A stretch of DNA of 37,067 nt from an uncultured Flavobacteriaceae bacterium (GTDB lineage: Bacteria > Bacteroidota > Bacteroidia > Flavobacteriales > Flavobacteriaceae): contig CANMSB010000041.1 in assembly GCA_947500445.1 (NCBI GenBank), positions 1 to 37,067 of the forward strand. The letters run 5' to 3'. Both the position numbers and the translations under genes were made by a program. Positions 14,801 to 22,296 of this stretch are shown here, in pieces (within the stretch, counting starts at the first letter, position 1; the number at the start of each line of letters is the position of its first letter). Under the pieces are notes generated by a model that was not told the origin of the DNA, ran no database searches, and saw only the letters and a list, made by a program, of their open reading frames with translations.

Positions 14801-17564
14801 ACCGTTGGCCGACCCCGACTCCGACAACGACGGCCTGGTCGACAGGCTAGACCTGGACTCCGACAACGACGGTATTACCGATATCACCGAGGCCGGTGGT
14901 ACCGATGCCAACAACGACGGGGAGGTGGACTACGCCACTCCGGGCGACCCTACTACCATGGTGGACGTGGACGGCGACGGCTTTGCCGATGCCATAGATA
15001 CCACCGAAGGAGGTACCGCCTTGATAGACGAGGACACCGATAACGACGGGACCAAGGACAGGCTCGACCTGGACTCCGATAACGACGGGATTTACGACGT
15101 GGTCGAGTCCGGAGGGGCCGATACCAATACCGACGGAAGGGCCGACGACGACGACGACAACGCGGACAATACCGCAAGTAACGGTATACCCACATCCGCG
15201 GGGACCGGAAACGTCCCGACCGAGACCACTACCGGTACACCGGACCACCTGAACCTCGATAGCGACGGTGACGGTTGTTCCGATGCCAACGAAGCGTACG
15301 TGTCGGCAATCGCCGATGGCGGAGATGGCGGACAGTACGGAACGGGAACCCCCGCTCCTACCACGGACGGACTCGTCGATGCGGCTGCATACGATACCGG
15401 TGCCGTGGCCGCAGTGACGGATGCCTTGGATACCACGGCATGTCAGGACAATGATGGCGATGGGATTCCCGATATTATCGATCTTGATGATGATAACGAT
15501 GGCATTCCCGATACCGTAGAGGGTACCGGGGACGCCGATGGCGATGGCATTATCGATGCCTTCGACCTGGATTCCGACAACGATGGTATCCCCGATATCA
15601 TAGAGGCCGGTGGTACCGATGCCGATGGCGACGGACAGATAGACTACCCCACCCCCGGTGATCCTACCTCTCTGGTGGACACAAATAACGACGGATTGGA
15701 TGATACCATAGCGGCCGACCCTTTACCGGACCCAGATTCTGATGGAGATGGAATAAAGGACCGCTTGGATCTTGATGCCGACAATGACGGTATTCCCGAT
15801 GTAACCGAAGCCGGTGGTACCGATGCTGATGGCGATGGTGTAATCGACGGCTTTACCGACACCGATCAAGATGGTTTGGCCGATAGCGTTGATCCGGTCG
15901 GTCCAGCTACACCTGGTACTCCATTACCACGACCGAACAGTGATAGCGATAACGTTCCAGATTGGTTGGATATCGATTCGGATAACGACGGAATTACCGA
16001 TGTAACCGAAGCGGGTGGTACCGATGCCGATGGCGACGGACGTATCGATGGCTTTACCGATGCCGATGGCGACGGATTTACGGACAGTGTAGATACCGAC
16101 GACAGTACCACCCCAACACCTTTGGATGGTGCGGGCACCGAATTACCGGCACCTGATTTTGATGGGGACGGAAGACCGAACTATCTCGACATCGATTCCG
16201 ACAACGACGGGATTACCGATGCTACCGAATCTACCATTGCGATCGGTGAGGATGCCGACGGGGACGGAGAAGTAGACGGTTTTGTAGATGCCAACGGTAA
16301 TGGATATGACGATGCTACCGAAACCGAGCCGCTTACCTTAAGTAATTTTGATGGCAACGGTGGTCCTGACTATTTGGACATCGATAGCGATGACGATGGT
16401 ATTGTAGATAACATTGAAGGACAATCGACCGACGGTTACGTTGCCCCATTAGGCATCGACACTGACAATGATGGATTGGACGATGCCTACGATAGCGAAA
16501 CCAATTCAACAGGTATTGACCCTGTAAACACCAGTGGTAACGGTGCTCCCGATTATTTGAATCTGGATACCGACGAGGATGGTATTTCCGACCTGATCGA
16601 AGGTTGGGATACCGATGCGGACGGCACCCCGGAGGTAACACCTTCTGGAAACGATACCGACAATGATGGGTTGGATGATGCTTTCGATCAGGATTTGACA
16701 TTACCGGAACCGACCAACAGCGGGCAAACCCCAAATTCGTTCCCAGACGCACAGGTTGCCGGAGGTGATCGTGATTGGAGACAGGGTGCCGATGCGGATG
16801 GCGACGGTGTGCTGGACGATCAAGAGATTGCCGATGGCACCGATCCTAACGATCCGTGCGACTTCCTTGTGGCCAGTATTACCGAACCTCAAGGAGGTAG
16901 TTACCTCACCGCCGATTGCGATGGTGACGGGGTTACCAACGAACAGGAAATAACGGACGGAACCAATCCAGAAGATCCTTGCGAATTTTTGGAAGCCAGT
17001 GTCACTTTAGAGCCATCTGGCGACTATCTCATATCGGACTGTGATGGCGACGGCGTTACCAATGCGTCCGAAATTGCGGACGGCACCGATACGAACGATC
17101 CTTGCGACTTTGACCCGACAAGTGTTTCGGTCGACCCATCTGGCGAGTATCTTACTACGGATTGCGATGGCGATACCATACCGAACGGTCAAGAGTTGAT
17201 CGATGGTACCGATCCGAACGACCCATGTAGTTCAAGAGGCGGTACGCCACCTGCCGGATCGGTATGCGATATAGAAGTCGATAACGACTTGGTAGGACCA
17301 CAGATCGATGAAGGGTTCTTTAGGATAAATAACATTAATGCGTTCCCTAACAATACCGTACGTATTTATAACCGCTGGGGCATATTGGTTTTCGAGACCA
17401 ATGGCTATGACAACGGGAACAATAATTTCCGTGGCATCTCCAATGGTAGGGCCACCATCCAAAAGAACGAGGAGTTGCCGGTAGGGGTCTACTTTTATAT
17501 CATAGACTACGTCAACAACGGTACCTCTAGGACCAAGTCCGGATATTTATATGTCAATCGATAA
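8820..17564 (+). CDS. Giant secreted adhesin with Ca-binding (thrombospondin type 3-like) repeats and type IX (type B) sorting domain
   Basis: Surface protein of about 2,914 residues. The start at ATG 8820 puts the signal peptide (MKHFNVLNLFNTKRVFYLLSIF... to TATAQ) in place; GTG 8733 and ATG 8763 are in frame but add an atypical leader. In numbering from 8733, residues ~50-555 are beta-rich, DUF11-like domains. From 557 on, DSDNDGIPD-type aspartate motifs, typical of Ca-binding type 3 repeats, dominate. Unique beta-domains sit at ~585-775 and ~1097-1315. Near-identical 319-residue repeats begin at 794, 1323, 1642 and 1961, with a degenerate one at 2280. Four short repeats of the DGDGVTNEQEITDGT type precede the CHU_C domain (~2850-2943, with VRIYNRWGILVFET and GVYFYIIDY). 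Next genes are PorP/SprF and OmpA. The partner or surface it binds is unknown. Confidence 0.93.
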   Translation: MKHFNVLNLFNTKRVFYLLSIFLMTSGFWNTATAQITTSASILSSGFTTEGEYVVCYRVELENNGTTDVCSPQITSSLVTAPGYPSILRIEAIGLSQSGFNGADLNTTGTAFNTGNPEGDAIDPATIKCIPPGGRLRLAYKVYSDPAVVGDGTIVTVSHTTSGIDGAGAGATVTDTQQSNVTLTSTNVIPGAAMQAFQGGASLPNSSTLDVNLDGTYDFTYRVTLGNYQNDGGTGINATNITFTDNFSHIFGIMPINSVSVVPSPAGNLTPNPNFNGGASTVGGATVTPDITIVSGGTLTPDQTDYVDVVLNVGPTTNTANRFTSGIVSADQDVLGGRVSEISVFGQDPESGDSRGPADACGGGTSVRFGFTGQLNSSKSLIDYRASASGTPGHYDLTYDILVEADPSNDINLKRLSAIDDIESTFGSAFIGIVGDPVINNIDANSPPLPNTAYDGETGTGVGSNVDLLAGSQADILGPGERFLIRYTVEVDLSNSVTPLNNIVEVSAANTSNQQVNVVNSNASFDYVDTDGDGVPDLTDLDDDNDGIPDTEEQSCGTGGNFGPRHFYSNNTPGTYDLDPFQDPVGPFNNISPQSLGGGVSLVPAAGDAAGAPYLNIQGVDQTTLADAITFGDYVEFTFDTDASDVGWYIYRFSWSVFNGGPSSQPRRNDFKVGVLMSDDGFTTSTTVLQDYVPSILPSFDDNRFLQTPYYLAPSSSYTVRIYAYDAPTADGQATYDDIAWLYDSCQILNNDSDGDGIPNNLDLDSDNDGIPDIVEAGGTDADGDGQIDYPTPGDPSTMVDADNDGLADSVDNVDSGSSSGEVTSGTPLANPDSDNDGVDDRLDLDSDNDGITDIREAGGTDANNDGEVDYATPGDPTTMADVDGDGFTDTIDTTEGGTALPDTDIDGDLTKDRVDLDSDNDGIYDVVESGGADTNADGRADDDDNNADNTASNGIPTSAGTGNIPTETTTGTPDHLNLDSDGDGCSDANEAYVDPAADGGDGGQYGTGTPAPTTNGLVDAAGYDTGAVSAVTDANNNVACQDSDGDGIPDLVDLDDDNDGIPDIVECAEPNDIGNTGPGTVGSGTFVEQLAFVQWGGDFADGVDIGDTLTQTLSDGAQITITVTDANAGSKFFVPDGIASFSGALLQTQYDDNGNNYALYSSTDGEELEMTVQITAVTATGIPFLPSVIFTDGERTDNNETNVATTNGTPWTLSEEVAYSGSGPIVSGAGTLTVSIDDTVNGVPLFRSDGVTELRFSTSDIPGPTDGRQAITFGFLTQADDDFDGIANCFDRDSDNDGIPDIVEAGGTDADGDGEIDYPTPGDPTSMVDADNDGLADSVDNVDSGSGAGEVTDGTPLADPDSDNDGLVDRLDLDSDNDGITDITEAGGTDANNDGVVDYATPGDPSTMADVDGDGFVDAIDTTEGGTALIDEDTDNDGTKDRLDLDSDNDGIYDVVESGGADTNTDGRADDDDDNADNTASNGIPTSAGTGNVPTETTTGTPDHLNLDSDGDGCSDANEAYVDPVADGGDGGQYGTGTPAPTTDGLVDAAAYDTGAVAAVTDSNNNVACQDSDGDGIPDLFDLDDDNDGIPDTVEGTGDADGDGIIDALDLDSDNDGIPDIVEAGGTDADGDGQIDYPTPGDPTSMVDADNDGLADSVDNVDNGSGAGEVTDGTPLADPDSDNDGLVDRLDLDSDNDGITDITEAGGTDANNDGEVDYATPGDPTTMVDVDGDGFADAIDTTEGGTALIDEDTDNDGTKDRLDLDSDNDGIYDVVESGGADTNTDGRADDDDDNADNTASNGIPTSAGTGNVPTETTTGTPDHLNLDSDGDGCSDANEAYVDPVADGGDGGQYGTGTPAPTTDGLVDAAAYDTGAVAAVTDPLQSDTCNDSDGDGVPDLLDLDDDNDGIPDTVEGTGDADGDGIIDALDLDSDNDGIPDIVEAGGTDADGDGQIDYPTPGDPTSMVDADNDGLADSVDNVDNGSGAGEVTDGTPLADPDSDNDGLVDRLDLDSDNDGITDITEAGGTDANNDGEVDYATPGDPTTMVDVDGDGFADAIDTTEGGTALIDEDTDNDGTKDRLDLDSDNDGIYDVVESGGADTNTDGRADDDDDNADNTASNGIPTSAGTGNVPTETTTGTPDHLNLDSDGDGCSDANEAYVSAIADGGDGGQYGTGTPAPTTDGLVDAAAYDTGAVAAVTDALDTTACQDNDGDGIPDIIDLDDDNDGIPDTVEGTGDADGDGIIDAFDLDSDNDGIPDIIEAGGTDADGDGQIDYPTPGDPTSLVDTNNDGLDDTIAADPLPDPDSDGDGIKDRLDLDADNDGIPDVTEAGGTDADGDGVIDGFTDTDQDGLADSVDPVGPATPGTPLPRPNSDSDNVPDWLDIDSDNDGITDVTEAGGTDADGDGRIDGFTDADGDGFTDSVDTDDSTTPTPLDGAGTELPAPDFDGDGRPNYLDIDSDNDGITDATESTIAIGEDADGDGEVDGFVDANGNGYDDATETEPLTLSNFDGNGGPDYLDIDSDDDGIVDNIEGQSTDGYVAPLGIDTDNDGLDDAYDSETNSTGIDPVNTSGNGAPDYLNLDTDEDGISDLIEGWDTDADGTPEVTPSGNDTDNDGLDDAFDQDLTLPEPTNSGQTPNSFPDAQVAGGDRDWRQGADADGDGVLDDQEIADGTDPNDPCDFLVASITEPQGGSYLTADCDGDGVTNEQEITDGTNPEDPCEFLEASVTLEPSGDYLISDCDGDGVTNASEIADGTDTNDPCDFDPTSVSVDPSGEYLTTDCDGDTIPNGQELIDGTDPNDPCSSRGGTPPAGSVCDIEVDNDLVGPQIDEGFFRINNINAFPNNTVRIYNRWGILVFETNGYDNGNNNFRGISNGRATIQKNEELPVGVYFYIIDYVNNGTSRTKSGYLYVNR
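11112..12021 (+). repeat. Adhesin long repeat, copy 1 (most diverged)
   Basis: First copy of the 319-codon unit, beginning at the codons for DSDNDGIPD. It matches the later copies over about 300 residues with scattered substitutions (for example SSSGEVTSG against GAGEVTDG, and IREAGG against ITEAGG). The shared part ends at GIPDIVE, where a 630-bp unique segment replaces the usual GTGDADGDGIIDALDL linker. Confidence 0.9.
12699..15569 (+). repeat. Three exact-period 957-bp tandem repeats (copies 2-4) in the adhesin gene
   Basis: Units start at 12699, 13656 and 14613, each exactly 957 bp (319 codons) apart. A fifth, partial unit starts at 15570. The DNA of copies 2-4 is nearly identical, with mostly single-base differences. 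The clear differences lie at the end of each unit (SNNNVACQ, PLQSDTCN and ALDTTACQ before the DGDG motif) and in AYVDPVADG against AYVSAIADG in copy 4. The region is visibly richer in G+C than its flanks. Confidence 0.95.
15570..16250 (+). repeat. Degenerate fifth repeat and related short Ca-motif repeats
   Basis: The fifth unit keeps the 957-bp phase and matches for about 100 bp (DSDNDGIPDIIEAGGTDADGDG to YPTPGDPTS). It then diverges to LVDTNNDGLDDTIAADPL and continues as shorter, imperfect DADNDGIPDVTEAGGTDADGDG-type units. Older, decayed copies of the same module are the simplest reading. Confidence 0.75.
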
Positions 17565-17597
17565 TCAAGCAACAACCAATTACTATAAAAAGATACC

Positions 17598-18536
17598 ATG
17601 AAAAAATTCTTTATAGCTTTAACGTTGATACTGGCCGCGTCGAATGGTCTTTTCGCCCAACAAGATGCACAATACACCCAGTATATGTACAATACCATTG
17701 CAGTGAACCCTGCTTACGCCGGTTCACGGGGCGTACTGAGCTTGAACGGTCTTTACCGAACGCAGTGGATAGGATTGGACGGTGCGCCGACCACTTTTAC
17801 CGCAAACTTTCACACCCCGGTGTCCCGACGCGTCGGGATCGGGCTGTCCGTGGTAAGCGACGAAATCGGTAACGGTACCAACCAGGACCAGTATTTCGAC
17901 GCGGTGTTCTCCTACACGGTGCCTACCTCGGAGAACGGAAAGCTCTCTTTTGGTTTAAAGGCCGGGGGACATCTGCTTAACGTAGACTTTACAAAGCTCC
18001 AAAATTACAGGGCCGATCTTAATGCGACCAATCTGGACAATATAGACAGTAAGTTCTCTCCAAATTTTGGAGCGGGCGTCTATTACCATACCGATAAGTT
18101 CTATGCCGGGGTATCGGTACCCAATTTCCTAAAGACCCAACATTTTGATGACGCATCGGGCAATGCCTCCTTTTTGGCGGAGGAACGTTTGAACCTATAT
18201 CTGATTACCGGATATGTGTTCGACCTAAATCCCGATCTGAAGTTCAAACCGGCAGCCTTGGTAAAGGCCGTCAGTGGGGCTCCCTTGCAAGTGGACGTTT
18301 CCGCGAATTTTATGTTCAATCAAAAGTTTACCTTGGGAGCCGCCTATCGGTGGGATGCCGCGCTGAGTGGACTGTTCGGGTTCCAGATCACCGATCAGTT
18401 CATGTTGGGGCTTGCCTATGACAAAGAAATTACCGAACTGGGCAATACCGCATTTAACAGTGGCTCTTTTGAGATTATGTTGCGCTACGAGTTCCTTACC
18501 AAGTACAAAAAAGTAATAACCCCAAGATTCTTCTAA
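17598..18536 (+). CDS. PorP/SprF family type IX secretion outer-membrane protein
   Basis: 312-residue outer-membrane beta-barrel with a clear signal peptide (MKKFFIALTLILAASNGLFA-Q). The following QQDAQYTQYMYNTIAVNPAYAGSRG is the hallmark start of the PorP/SprF family. Alternating strands continue to the end (GSFEIMLRYEFLTKYKKVITPRFF). In Flavobacterium johnsoniae, SprF is encoded next to the adhesin SprB and is needed for its delivery to the surface. Sitting 33 bp downstream of a CHU_C adhesin, this copy probably serves that protein specifically rather than being the core PorP. The OmpA gene follows after 12 bp, in the same operon. Confidence 0.93.
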   Translation: MKKFFIALTLILAASNGLFAQQDAQYTQYMYNTIAVNPAYAGSRGVLSLNGLYRTQWIGLDGAPTTFTANFHTPVSRRVGIGLSVVSDEIGNGTNQDQYFDAVFSYTVPTSENGKLSFGLKAGGHLLNVDFTKLQNYRADLNATNLDNIDSKFSPNFGAGVYYHTDKFYAGVSVPNFLKTQHFDDASGNASFLAEERLNLYLITGYVFDLNPDLKFKPAALVKAVSGAPLQVDVSANFMFNQKFTLGAAYRWDAALSGLFGFQITDQFMLGLAYDKEITELGNTAFNSGSFEIMLRYEFLTKYKKVITPRFF

Positions 18537-18548
18537 AACATACAGCCG

Positions 18549-20489
18549 ATGAAAACAGCAATATCAAGTATCCTTTGTACCCTTTTCGCCATTGCGATCT
18601 GCAACGCGCAGGACAAAAAGGTAGAAAAGGCCGGAGACAAGTTCGATTCCTTTGCATATGCCGGGGCGATCGACGATTATGAAAGTCTGGTCGAAAAAGG
18701 ATATACCGACGAACAGATATTTAAGAACTTGGGAGATGCGAACTATAAGAACGCCGACTATGATGTAGCGGCCAACTGGTATAGCAGGCTCTTCAAATTG
18801 GAAGGAATCACCGTAGACCCCGATTATATGTACCGCTATGCGCAATCGCTCAAATCGAACGAAGAGTATGAGGCGGCCCGCGCATGGATGCAAAAATATG
18901 AAGAGGCAAAGGCAAGTGATCGTAGGGCCAAAGTTTCCAAAGCCAACCCGGACTATCTTGAAAAGATCAAAGCGCGATCCGGACGTTATGAAGTGAAAAG
19001 CCTTTCCGTGAATTCACCACAGTCGGATTTTGCCCCATCGTTCGATGGCGACAATTTGGTTTTTTCCACCGCTAGGGATTCCGGCATTACGTCAAAAAGG
19101 GTACATCTATGGAACAATAGTGCTTTTTTAAACCTGTACAGCGCTACGCCGGATGCTTCAGGGGAATATACCAACGCATCCAAACTATCCAATGCCCTGA
19201 ACAAAAAAACCCATGAATCCTCCACCGCGTTTACTAAGGACGGTACCACGGTGTACTTTACAAGGAACAATTCCAATAATGGAAGATTTTCAAGGGATGA
19301 CGCCGGAGTGAGCCGTTTAAAGATCTATCGCGCCAATTTGGATAATGGCAATTGGACCAATATCATTGAGTTGCCCTTTAATGACGACTCCTATTCCGCG
19401 GCCCACCCTACCCTAAGTCCGGACGAATCCAAACTGTACTTCGCTTCCGATATGTTGGGCAGTGTGGGACAGTCCGATATTTTTGTGGTAGACCTGCATA
19501 GCGACGGTAGTATCGGTGTACCAAAAAACTTAGGAAACGAGATCAATACCGAAGGTAGGGAAACGTTCCCTTATGTAACCGACGAGAACGTACTGTACTT
19601 TGCATCGGACGGTCATCCGGGACTTGGCGGGTTGGACGTTTTTGCGACCAGCATCAAGGATCTGGACAATCTTTACATTATTAATGTCGGGAAACCGATC
19701 AACAGTGAGGAAGACGACTTTTCGTTTATCATCAATGAAGAAACCAAAAAGGGTTTCTTTGCCTCGAACAGGGAAGGTGGCCAAGGAGGCGACGACATTT
19801 ATGCCTTCACCGAAAACGACCCCATAGATCTGGTTTGCCATACAATGGTCAAAGGTACCGTTACCGACGACGAAACCGGCAATCCGATGGGGAACGCCAA
19901 AGTTGCCATTTTTAACCGGAATGCCGAACTGGTATCCGAAACCCTGAGCAATGCCGATGGAAGCTTTATGTTAGAGGGTGACTGTAAGGACGGCTCCTAC
20001 AAGGTAGTAGCGACCAAAGAAGAATACAATGATGGCGATACCGCATTCGAGGTGGTCGGTGCCAATAACACCGAAGACGTTGAAGTCCGTTTAAAGAAAA
20101 CCATTAAACAGGCCGATGAGGGAACCGATTTGATCGCGTTCTTAAAATTGGAACCGGTATACTTTGATTTGGATAAGGCCGATATCCGTCCCGACGCGTC
20201 GAGGACAATGACGGCCGTTATCGAATATATGAATGCCTTTCCCGACATTAAGGTACAAGTACAATCCCATACCGATGCCAAAGCAAGCACCGGTTACAAC
20301 AGTGGTCTTTCCAAAAGAAGGGCGAAAAACACTGTTGCCTATTTGATTGCCAATGGCATCGATGCTTCCCGAATTTCGGGAGAAGGTTTTGGGGAGTCGC
20401 AATTGACCAACGAATGTAATACGCGGGAAAGTTGCCCAGATGAAAGACATCAAGAAAACCGAAGATCGGAATTTATCGTTGTCCGTTAG
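18549..20489 (+). CDS. OmpA-family protein with TPR, PD40 propeller and carboxypeptidase-regulatory domains
   Basis: 646-residue exported protein (signal MKTAISSILCTLFAIAICNAQ). Domain order: TPR-like helices (~25-140, FAYAGAIDDYESLVEKGY, YDVAANWYSRLFKLE); a WD40-like/PD40 propeller (~150-425, with SPQSDFAPSFDGDNLVFSTARD and HPTLSPDESKLYFASDM); a carboxypeptidase-regulatory-like beta-domain (~435-515, VKGTVTDDETGNPMGNAKV); and an OmpA peptidoglycan-binding domain (~525-646, VYFDLDKADIRPDA, QSHTDAKAST). The same architecture is seen in the type IX component PorE and relatives. It is likely the periplasmic anchor of this adhesin-PorP cassette. It is the last gene before the terminator at 20509-20543. 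Confidence 0.92.
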   Translation: MKTAISSILCTLFAIAICNAQDKKVEKAGDKFDSFAYAGAIDDYESLVEKGYTDEQIFKNLGDANYKNADYDVAANWYSRLFKLEGITVDPDYMYRYAQSLKSNEEYEAARAWMQKYEEAKASDRRAKVSKANPDYLEKIKARSGRYEVKSLSVNSPQSDFAPSFDGDNLVFSTARDSGITSKRVHLWNNSAFLNLYSATPDASGEYTNASKLSNALNKKTHESSTAFTKDGTTVYFTRNNSNNGRFSRDDAGVSRLKIYRANLDNGNWTNIIELPFNDDSYSAAHPTLSPDESKLYFASDMLGSVGQSDIFVVDLHSDGSIGVPKNLGNEINTEGRETFPYVTDENVLYFASDGHPGLGGLDVFATSIKDLDNLYIINVGKPINSEEDDFSFIINEETKKGFFASNREGGQGGDDIYAFTENDPIDLVCHTMVKGTVTDDETGNPMGNAKVAIFNRNAELVSETLSNADGSFMLEGDCKDGSYKVVATKEEYNDGDTAFEVVGANNTEDVEVRLKKTIKQADEGTDLIAFLKLEPVYFDLDKADIRPDASRTMTAVIEYMNAFPDIKVQVQSHTDAKASTGYNSGLSKRRAKNTVAYLIANGIDASRISGEGFGESQLTNECNTRESCPDERHQENRRSEFIVVR

Positions 20490-20508
20490 GGATGCATAAC
20501 TTATCATT

Positions 20509-20543
20509 AAAAAAGGCCGTTCGTTATCGAACGGCCTTTTTTT
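20509..20543 (+). terminator. Strong intrinsic terminator of the adhesin-PorP-OmpA operon
   Basis: AAGGCCGTTCG pairs perfectly with CGAACGGCCTT around a TTAT loop, extended by an A-run before and a T-run after. It lies 20 bp past the OmpA stop. Confidence 0.9.
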
Positions 20544-20605
20544 GTGGGCAGCATAAACGTAAAGGGCCGTTATACCATTTCTGGTATTAAGCACCTTTGA
20601 AACTA

Positions 20606-20639
20606 TTGTTCCTACTCTGCGAAAGATGTGGTAATTTTG
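20606..20639 (+). promoter_or_regulatory. Promoter for the heme A synthase gene
   Basis: TTG (20606-20608), a 23-bp spacer and TAATTTTG (20632-20639) form a Bacteroidota-type promoter. Transcription would start near 20646, about 12 nt before the ATG at 20658. Confidence 0.6.
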
Positions 20640-20657
20640 TAAAAAAAAGCATATTTC

Positions 20658-21692
20658 ATGCAAATATCCTTCAGAAAAATTGCTAAAATTTCTTTGGTAC
20701 TGGTCTATTTAGTGATTGCCGCAGGCGCTATTGTACGGATGACCGGGAGCGGTATGGGCTGCCCCGATTGGCCCAAATGCTTCGGATACCTAATCCCGCC
20801 GACAGAGGCATCCGAACTGGCGTGGGAGCCCAACCGAAGTTATGAAAAAGGCCAGGTCATCATTGTATCCGAAGCGCTTCTGGTAGCAAAAACGGATTTT
20901 AAAACCGAGGATACCTTTTTGGCGGACCACTGGGAGCCCTATACCAAGCATGAATACGCTATTTTTAATCCTTGGCACACGTGGATCGAGTTCATAAACC
21001 GACTATTAGGAGCCTTGGCCGGTTTGGGCACATTGGTATTGGCCATTGCTTCGCTTCGCTTTTGGAGAAAGCGAAAAACGGTTACGGTACTTTCCTTTTT
21101 AACGGTTTTTGCAATGGGATTTCAAGCCTGGTTGGGCGCTACCGTCGTGTATTCGGTATTGGAACCTGTAAAAATAACCATCCATATGGTAATGGCATTG
21201 GTGATTGTTGCCCTGTTGCTCTATCTCAACTATACTACCAAAACGCCCACGCCAACATTTCGGTATGATCGTCAACTGTTGGTACTTATCGGTCTGGCGG
21301 CACTGTTGTCGATGGTTCAAATCGTTATGGGAACACAGGTACGGCAATTAGTGGACCACCGGATAGATGTTGTTGGCGAAATCGCAAAAAACCTTTGGTT
21401 AAAGGACCCCGACCTTTGGTTTTACGTCCATCGTTCCTTTTCCATACTGGTAGTACTGTTGAACGGTTATATCGCATACCGGGTATACAAAGGTGACTTT
21501 GGTTATACCAAGGTGTTTTGGGTACTTGGTATTGTTTTCCTTGAAGTACTTAGCGGTATCGCGATGTTTTACCTTGACTTTCCCTTCGCCTCGCAACCGC
21601 TCCATCTCATCTTGGCATCATTGCTTTTTGGTACCCAGTTTTATTTGGTTTTAGAAACATTTAATGGGGATAAAAGTCCCAAATCTTTGTAA
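20658..21692 (+). CDS. ctaA: Heme A synthase (COX15/CtaA family)
   Basis: Integral membrane enzyme that oxidises the C-8 methyl of heme O to make heme A for aa3-type cytochrome c oxidase. About eight hydrophobic helices are visible. Family landmarks are GAIVRMTGSGMGCPDWPKCFG (residues 23-43, with the Cys35/Cys41 pair), HTWIEFINRLLGALAG (107-122), KITIHMVMALV, WFYVHRSFSILVVLLNG and QPLHLILASLLFG, which supply the histidine heme ligands in matching helices. The 344-residue length and the loop around residues 45-100 fit the longer form in Bacteroidota. It has its own promoter just after the adhesin-operon terminator. Confidence 0.95.
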   Translation: MQISFRKIAKISLVLVYLVIAAGAIVRMTGSGMGCPDWPKCFGYLIPPTEASELAWEPNRSYEKGQVIIVSEALLVAKTDFKTEDTFLADHWEPYTKHEYAIFNPWHTWIEFINRLLGALAGLGTLVLAIASLRFWRKRKTVTVLSFLTVFAMGFQAWLGATVVYSVLEPVKITIHMVMALVIVALLLYLNYTTKTPTPTFRYDRQLLVLIGLAALLSMVQIVMGTQVRQLVDHRIDVVGEIAKNLWLKDPDLWFYVHRSFSILVVLLNGYIAYRVYKGDFGYTKVFWVLGIVFLEVLSGIAMFYLDFPFASQPLHLILASLLFGTQFYLVLETFNGDKSPKSL

Positions 21693-21697
21693 CTTTG
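21690..21697 (+). promoter_or_regulatory. -7 promoter element for the IS1096-passenger-like gene
   Basis: TAACTTTG, an exact TAnnTTTG match 22 bp before the start codon, overlaps the end of ctaA (stop at 21690-21692). No well-spaced -33 TTG is visible. Confidence 0.5.
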
Positions 21698-21718
21698 CCC
21701 TCACCTTAATTTGGGGCG

Positions 21719-22213
21719 ATGATTTACAAAATCAGGATTATTTTAGATGCAAAGGAGGATATTTTCAGGGATATCGAAATTGCTGCGGACGTAAGCTTGG
21801 AAGAACTCCATAATTCCATTGCGCAGTCTTTCGGTTTTTTGGGAACCGAGATGGCCTCGTTCTATACCTGCGACGAGGAATGGAACCAAGACGAGGAAAT
21901 CGCACTTTTTGATATGGGCGAAGGCGGAGCTACGGTACGGCTGATGAACGAGACTTTTTTGGAGGATATTTTAACGGAACAACATCCCAAACTCATTTAC
22001 GTCTATGATTTCTTGAATATGTGGACCTTTTTTGTGGAGCTTGCCGATGTTGTGGAAAAAGAAGATGGCAGGGCATATCCGAACCTGTTGTTCAGCTTTG
22101 GTGAACTGCCCGATGCACCGCCCGAAAAAAAGTTTGAAGCGGATCCTTCGGTAGATTTTGACGACACCTTCGAAAACTATGACGACCTGGATTTTGATGA
22201 GAACTGGAACTAA
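21719..22213 (+). CDS. IS1096-element passenger (TnpR/pRiA4b ORF-3)-like protein
   Basis: 164-residue acidic protein resembling the pRiA4b ORF-3-like fold (PF07929), the family that includes the 'TnpR' passenger of IS1096. The core is MIYKIRIILDAKEDIFRDIEI, SLEELHNSIAQSFGF, a FYTCDEEW segment and LIYVYDFLNMWTFFVELADV (residues ~95-110). The last ~25 residues are strongly acidic (DPSVDFDDTFENYDDLDFDENWN). No transposase or terminal inverted repeats lie near it, so it appears to be a stand-alone chromosomal gene. The function of these relatives is unknown. It starts at the ATG directly after a -7 element. Confidence 0.82.
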   Translation: MIYKIRIILDAKEDIFRDIEIAADVSLEELHNSIAQSFGFLGTEMASFYTCDEEWNQDEEIALFDMGEGGATVRLMNETFLEDILTEQHPKLIYVYDFLNMWTFFVELADVVEKEDGRAYPNLLFSFGELPDAPPEKKFEADPSVDFDDTFENYDDLDFDENWN

Positions 22214-22296
22214 TACCATTATTTCTTTTTGAACATTTTTTAACAAGCTTCGGGCCATGCACTTTTGGCATTGGCACGACAAAAGCCCTACAACCG

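Noticed and set aside
11186-15862. Many long minus-strand open frames opposite the adhesin gene
   Set aside because: They recur with the 957-bp period and arise from the codon choice of the Asp/Gly-rich repeats (few stop codons in the complement). They are low-complexity Ser/Pro or Val/Gly/Arg sequences without start signals.
21719-22213. IS1096-passenger-like gene as a sign of an insertion sequence
   Set aside because: No transposase, inverted termini or target duplication could be found around it.
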